Source: Nannocystis sp. RBIL2
GTDB taxonomy: Bacteria > Myxococcota_A > Polyangia > Nannocystales > Nannocystaceae
Length of the DNA stretch: 64,000 bases
Reading direction: 5' to 3'
NCBI RefSeq assembly: GCF_026626745.1
Contig: NZ_JAPNJW010000002.1
Location: 992,001 to 1,056,000, forward strand
Shown: piece by piece, positions 60,480 to 64,000 of the stretch
Layout of the letters: every line of letters begins with the position of its first letter
How positions within the stretch are numbered: the first letter of the stretch is position 1
Notes under the pieces: generated by a model
Database searches by the model: none
Told to the model about the DNA's origin: nothing
What the model saw: only the letters and a program-made list of their open reading frames with translations
Made by a program: the position numbers and the translations under genes

Positions 60480-61631
60480 CTAGAATCGGAACGAGTAACC
60501 CGAGTCGACGAGGACGAGCCACCTGGCTCTCGGGACATCGAGCTGAGAGAACGACGGCTCGCAGCCGGCGGCCGCCGTGCCCTGTCCGAAGCCGAGGATT
60601 GCGGTGGAGAGTCGCACGCCGATCTCGTGGTTTTTGCGCGCTCCAAGTAGCACGTGGAGACCGACCCGTCCACCCGCGCCCGCCCCGCCCCGTTGACTGA
60701 CGAGCGCACTGCTGGAATGCGCCGCACAGACCGGCCGTTGTGCCTCCGCGCGGATCCGCAGAGTCTCGCGCGCGCCGACGAGGAAGCCGCCGCCGACGAT
60801 CTCGACTCGCCTCGCGCGACCGACCGGATGCGCGTACTCGAGGTCGAACAGCACCGCTTGCATCTGCAGGGCGAGCTTGTCGTTCGCGGTCACGCCGGCG
60901 CCCGCGAGCAGCCCGGCGCCGCCGATGTAGACCCGACGGCGCGCGCCGACGAAGCCGCCGAGCCGCCCCATCGCGAAGCCCTGCACCGCGCCGTCGAGCC
61001 GCGCCGTGCCGACTTGCGGCTGCCCGTTAAGTCCGAAGGTCACACCCACGCGACCGCGGAACAACGGCGTTACCTCGGCCGGTCGTGACTGCGGCGACGT
61101 CGAGTCGCGCGCGTCCGCACCGGGCGGGGCCACCGGTGCCGGATCGGGGACAGGCACGGGCGGCGGCGCAGGGACAGGTGCGGGTGACGTCGCCGCATCT
61201 TCGCGTCCGACAGGTGTCCCGTCGGCGCGCGGGAATGGGATCGCTTTGAGCTGAAATTGCGGCGTCCCGCCGAGATCGCGGATCGTCGCCTCCACCTCGA
61301 CGCGATCCTCCGCCTCGGGCAGCTCGCGGAGGTACGCCTTGTAGGCCTCGACCGCCGCGGCCGCGTGCAGCGACTCCGCCTCGACGTCGCCGCGCTCGCG
61401 GGCGGCGAGCATCAGCTGCTGCCGACACACGCCGATGTTGTAGTGGATCTTCGGCGACGGCCGCAGCGCCATCGCCCGCTCGAACTGCGCCAGCGCCTTG
61501 TCGTAGTCGCCGGCGGCGTACGCCTTGGCGCCGGCCTCGAAGGCCGCGCGCGCCTCGGTCGGCTGGGCGGCCGGGGCCGCGATCGCCGGCTGTCCCGAGA
61601 GGCAGATCGCCAGACCTAGCCCGAGAGACAT
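60480..61631 (-). CDS. Exported TPR plus beta-barrel-like protein
   Basis: A 383-residue exported protein. Signal peptide MSLGLGLAICLSGQPAIA with cleavage before APAAQ. A TPR pair at about 25-70 (ARAAFEAGAKAYAAGDYDKALAQFERAMALRPSPKIHYNIGVC), a Pro/Ala linker, then a Gly-rich beta-strand region (about 190-383) ending in Phe (DSGYSFRF), the usual end of outer-membrane barrels. The start ATG lies in a palindrome of the dispersed family. The combination recalls myxobacterial envelope proteins of unknown role. The following ANL-like gene is probably in the same transcript. Confidence 0.72.
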   Translation of the reverse strand: MSLGLGLAICLSGQPAIAAPAAQPTEARAAFEAGAKAYAAGDYDKALAQFERAMALRPSPKIHYNIGVCRQQLMLAARERGDVEAESLHAAAAVEAYKAYLRELPEAEDRVEVEATIRDLGGTPQFQLKAIPFPRADGTPVGREDAATSPAPVPAPPPVPVPDPAPVAPPGADARDSTSPQSRPAEVTPLFRGRVGVTFGLNGQPQVGTARLDGAVQGFAMGRLGGFVGARRRVYIGGAGLLAGAGVTANDKLALQMQAVLFDLEYAHPVGRARRVEIVGGGFLVGARETLRIRAEAQRPVCAAHSSSALVSQRGGAGAGGRVGLHVLLGARKNHEIGVRLSTAILGFGQGTAAAGCEPSFSQLDVPRARWLVLVDSGYSFRF

Positions 61632-61661
61632 GGCCCATCGGACATGGCCCGAGAGACACGT
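61591..61661. repeat. Palindrome cluster over the start of the TPR/barrel gene
   Basis: TGTCCCGAGAGGCAGA, GAGAGACATGGCCCATCGGACATGGCCC and CGAGAGACACGTG. The ATG of the gene is in ACATGGCC (61629-61631 on the minus strand). Confidence 0.6.
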
Positions 61662-61741
61662 GCGAGGGGCGCGGAGGACGGCTACGTCGCTGGCTCGCAC
61701 GGCGTCATCTTTCCGTGCGGCGGGGCCGGGCGCAAGCCCGT

Positions 61742-61847
61742 ACGGCCTCGCGCGGCCGGACGTCGCTCGGCGCTCGCTAGTGGGAGGCCCCTTCGGCCTC
61801 GTCACCGGCGCGCACGGCCTCGCGCGCTCAGACGCCGCTCGGCGCCT
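61742..61847. repeat. Imperfect 34-base duplication spanning the transpeptidase stop codon
   Basis: Copy A 61742-61775 and copy B 61814-61847 start ACGGCCTCGCGCG and share 28 of 34 bases, 72 bases apart. Copy B includes the stop and last codons of the transpeptidase gene. This resembles the yacG tail duplication. Confidence 0.5.
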
Positions 61848-63390
61848 TGCCGCTCGCCGCCTGCGGCCTTGCCACAGGACCGGGCACCGGCGGCAGCGCG
61901 TCCGGGTCGGGGCGCGCGGCCGGGGCCTTGCGCGCGGCCACGGCCTCGGGCGGCGCGGGCTTGCTCGGGCTGGCGGTCGGCGCCGACTTCTTGCCCTCGA
62001 CCGGCAGCTCGACGCCCTTCTTCGTCAGCTTGGCGACGCGGTGGTCGGCGATCGAGTCGCGCCGCTGCATGTAGATCTGGACCAACCGGCGAGCCGCGTA
62101 GTGGGCCTTGATCTGCCACTTCGGCTCGTTGGCCAGGAGCACCGCGAACGCGATCTCCGGGCGCTCGGCTGGCGCGTAGCCGACGAACCAGTTGTAGTTG
62201 AGGCCCGGGGCGCGCTTGCCGGTGAGGCTGCCGGTCTTGCCGGCGACCTGCGTCTCGGCGATGTACGAGTTGCCCTGGCGGTCGACGAAGCTCGCGCGCG
62301 CGGTGCCCTCGGTGGTCGTGCGCACCATCATCGCGCCGACCGCCTCGGCGACGTCCTTCGACAGCACGCGCTCGGTCTTCGGCAGCGACGGCGTGCGGTC
62401 GGTGCCGTCGGGCCCGAGCACCTGGGAGATCACGTGCGGCGCCTGGTACACGCCGTCGCGGGCGAACACGCTGGCGAGCAGCGCCCCGTGCAGCGGGCTC
62501 ATGTCGACGTGCCAGAACCCGGCCGCGACCTTGGCCCGCTCCTTCGCATCGGCCGGGATCAGCGCGGGCGAGCGCTCGACCGGGAATTCGAACGGGATGT
62601 CGCTGTCGAACTTGAACGAGCGCACGGTCGCCTGCAGCGAGTCCGCGCTGAGGTGCTTGAGCGCGAGCTTGGCGATCACCACGTTGTGGCTGTGGGCGAC
62701 GGCGCCGCCGAGGTCGTCACAGCGCTCGTCGCGGCGCGGGTCGTCGAGCAGCAGGTCGTCGGTGATGCCGTGGAGGCCGCCGCTGAAGCACACCCGCGTC
62801 TTGGTGTTGACGTGCTTGTTGGCCAGCAGCGAGGCCGCGGTCACCAGCTTGAAGGTCGACGCGGCCGGCGCCCACGCCGTCGTCACGATCTCGAGCGGAT
62901 CGACCTCGGGGTCCATGCTCGAGTGGCCGGCCAGCGCGAGCACCGCGTTGTCGCGCACGTCGAGCATGACCGCGGCCGCGTACGGCACCTCACGGTTGCG
63001 GAAGATCTGCAGCGCCGCGTCCTGCAGCACCGGGTCGAGCGTGTAGAGGATCCGGTGGCCGTCGCTCAGCTCCTGCACCAGGCGCGTGCGCGCCAGGTCG
63101 GTGGCGAGCGACGGGAAGTCGGGATCTGCGGACTTCGTCACCTTGGCCGGGGTCGGCGCGTCGGCGCCGAGCGGGGCCGGCGTCGCGGCCGCGAGGTCGA
63201 GTCGGTCCTGCCACGGCAGCGCGGCGACCGGCGCTTCCTCCGGCGCCGCCTGCGTCCCCGTCGCCGCGGTGCGCACCACGTCGTGCGTCTCCGGGACCTC
63301 CTGGCGCTGCACGTAGAATGCGATGGCGCCGAGAGTTCCGACGAAGAAGAGCGCGCCGAGTCCGCTGAGTCGGGTGTTGGGGGCCGACAT
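61828..63390 (-). CDS. Penicillin-binding-protein-type transpeptidase
   Basis: A 520-residue peptidoglycan transpeptidase with one N-terminal membrane helix (about 10-27). Active-site motifs are all present: STFK 178-181, SHN 234-236 and KTG 385-387. The N-terminal 100 residues before the transpeptidase domain are short, with no glycosyltransferase, so it is a class B-like or FtsI/PBP2-type fold of reduced form. The C-terminus is a Pro/Ala/Lys tail. It should crosslink peptidoglycan in the periplasm. It starts at an ATG inside the palindrome CCGACATGTCGG. Confidence 0.88.
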   Translation of the reverse strand: MSAPNTRLSGLGALFFVGTLGAIAFYVQRQEVPETHDVVRTAATGTQAAPEEAPVAALPWQDRLDLAAATPAPLGADAPTPAKVTKSADPDFPSLATDLARTRLVQELSDGHRILYTLDPVLQDAALQIFRNREVPYAAAVMLDVRDNAVLALAGHSSMDPEVDPLEIVTTAWAPAASTFKLVTAASLLANKHVNTKTRVCFSGGLHGITDDLLLDDPRRDERCDDLGGAVAHSHNVVIAKLALKHLSADSLQATVRSFKFDSDIPFEFPVERSPALIPADAKERAKVAAGFWHVDMSPLHGALLASVFARDGVYQAPHVISQVLGPDGTDRTPSLPKTERVLSKDVAEAVGAMMVRTTTEGTARASFVDRQGNSYIAETQVAGKTGSLTGKRAPGLNYNWFVGYAPAERPEIAFAVLLANEPKWQIKAHYAARRLVQIYMQRRDSIADHRVAKLTKKGVELPVEGKKSAPTASPSKPAPPEAVAARKAPAARPDPDALPPVPGPVARPQAASGKAPSGV

Positions 63391-63395
63391 GTCGG
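63384..63395. repeat. Perfect palindrome CCGACATGTCGG over the transpeptidase start codon
   Basis: Twelve bases, symmetric, with the central ATG of the minus strand at 63388-63390. It is a variant of the dispersed family. The neighbouring 280 bases to the FHA gene show nothing else recognisable except an AT-rich stretch (AAAAAAATATAACAT). Confidence 0.7.
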
Positions 63396-63674
63396 AGGGT
63401 CATAGCAGCGCCCCTGCGGGCTCGGCAAAATTTCGCGAGATCGCTGTCGCGTCGAAGCTCGCGCGCGAGCCGCGACGATGGCAAAAAAATATAACATCTC
63501 GGGCACTTACAAAGCGTGACCTGAGACGGGGGGTGTTGGCCCGCACGCGCCATAACGAGCCTACATCGCCGGACTGCGTCGCACCAGAATCACCCCTCGC
63601 GCTCCGCGTCGTTCCCCGGCTCTGGTAATTTGACCGGCGCAGAGGGGGCGCCCCTCGAGGACTGCCGCGGGCTT

Positions 63675-64000
63675 ATGCGGGACGAGACGATCGTTACAGT
63701 CATCAACAAGAGCGACGAGGGTGGCGGCAAGGGCCCCAAGAAGGAGGCCTGTCTCGTCGTCATCTACGGCGCCGAGCTCGGCCGCAAGTACCACATCGAC
63801 GGGCGCGAGATGACGATTGGTCGCGGCACCCTCAACGACATCTGCGTCAGCCAGGACAGCGTCTCGCGCACGCACGCGACCCTGCGGGTCGAAGATCACG
63901 GGGTCAAGCTCCGCGACAACGAGTCGACCAACGGCACCTACGTCAACGACCACAAGATCCACGAGGCCTGGCTCAAGGACGGCGACCTCATCAAGATCGG
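63675..64000 (+). CDS. FHA-domain protein, N-terminal 108 residues (runs off the window)
   Basis: The start MRDETIVTVINKSDEGGGK is followed by an FHA domain: KYHIDGREMTIGRGTLNDICVSQDSVSRTHATLRV...NESTNGTYVNDHKI. The phosphothreonine-binding residues GR, S, RTH and NGT are intact. The opening resembles FHA-GGDEF diguanylate cyclases of deltaproteobacteria that I know by sequence pattern, but the C-terminal domain lies beyond the window. It should bind phosphorylated partners, perhaps of the kinases here. Confidence 0.85.
   Translation, partial: MRDETIVTVINKSDEGGGKGPKKEACLVVIYGAELGRKYHIDGREMTIGRGTLNDICVSQDSVSRTHATLRVEDHGVKLRDNESTNGTYVNDHKIHEAWLKDGDLIKI

Overview
The window is a 64 kb stretch of very GC-rich, gene-dense bacterial chromosome. 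Eukaryotic-type Ser/Thr kinases with WD40 or PEGA tails, DUF4388 regulators, many lipoproteins with Ser/Thr-rich linkers and beta-helix lipoproteins point to a myxobacterium, most likely of the Nannocystis group. The phylum is well supported; the family is my inference. I saw no rRNA, tRNA, CRISPR array, transposase or phage gene. Except at the short repeats, the DNA looks like ordinary core and lineage-specific chromosome.

Layout. 1-4000: the N-terminal part of a copper-type P-ATPase, a Cys-rich lipoprotein and a membrane phosphodiesterase. 4004-13353 (minus): a tightly packed run from a PhnD-like binding protein through a TPR lipoprotein, a 1179-residue repeat-bearing lipoprotein, a sulfatase-like lipoprotein and a HEAT-like protein to rsmE. 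13565-16607 (minus): a membrane protein/ECF sigma factor/membrane partner cassette, an HEFAH protein and a two-helix membrane protein. 16709-23257 (plus): a coupled operon of a degenerate DsbA-like protein, PP2C phosphatase with a cyclic-nucleotide-binding domain, cytidine deaminase and a kinase-WD40 protein. 23366-38002: a lipoprotein, valS, a response regulator, a methyltransferase, a pseudopilin, a PEGA kinase, a von Willebrand A protein and an extended ffh. 38358-49308: yacG, a membrane protein and five tandem paralogous beta-helix lipoproteins. 49491-57444: a two-kinase protein, divergent DUF4388 and pseudo-receiver genes, and another beta-helix lipoprotein. 57611-64000: a MESH1-type hydrolase, a lipoprotein glutathione peroxidase, a divergent ANL protein, a TPR/barrel-like protein, a transpeptidase and the start of an FHA protein.

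The most striking signal is not a gene. A family of short palindromes (core TGTCC, four variable bases, GGACA, often extended with CATG) is scattered through the window. By eye it occurs at all eight junctions between converging genes, singly or in clusters, which suggests bidirectional terminators or a REP-like element. It also lies in frame inside genes. In the 1179-residue lipoprotein it recurs with a 51-base (17-codon) period and builds a low-complexity linker, and similar DNA encodes hydrophobic signal segments of two lipoproteins. Some start codons sit inside such palindromes. I know of no description of this family, but I could not search for one.

Signalling dominates the regulatory content: three kinase genes carrying four kinase domains, one PP2C phosphatase, a classical receiver, degenerate receivers (one with Glu where the phospho-Asp should be), two DUF4388 proteins, an ECF sigma factor and an FHA protein. 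A second theme is degenerate enzymes (sulfatase-like, ANL-like, DsbA-like) that keep the fold but lose key residues.
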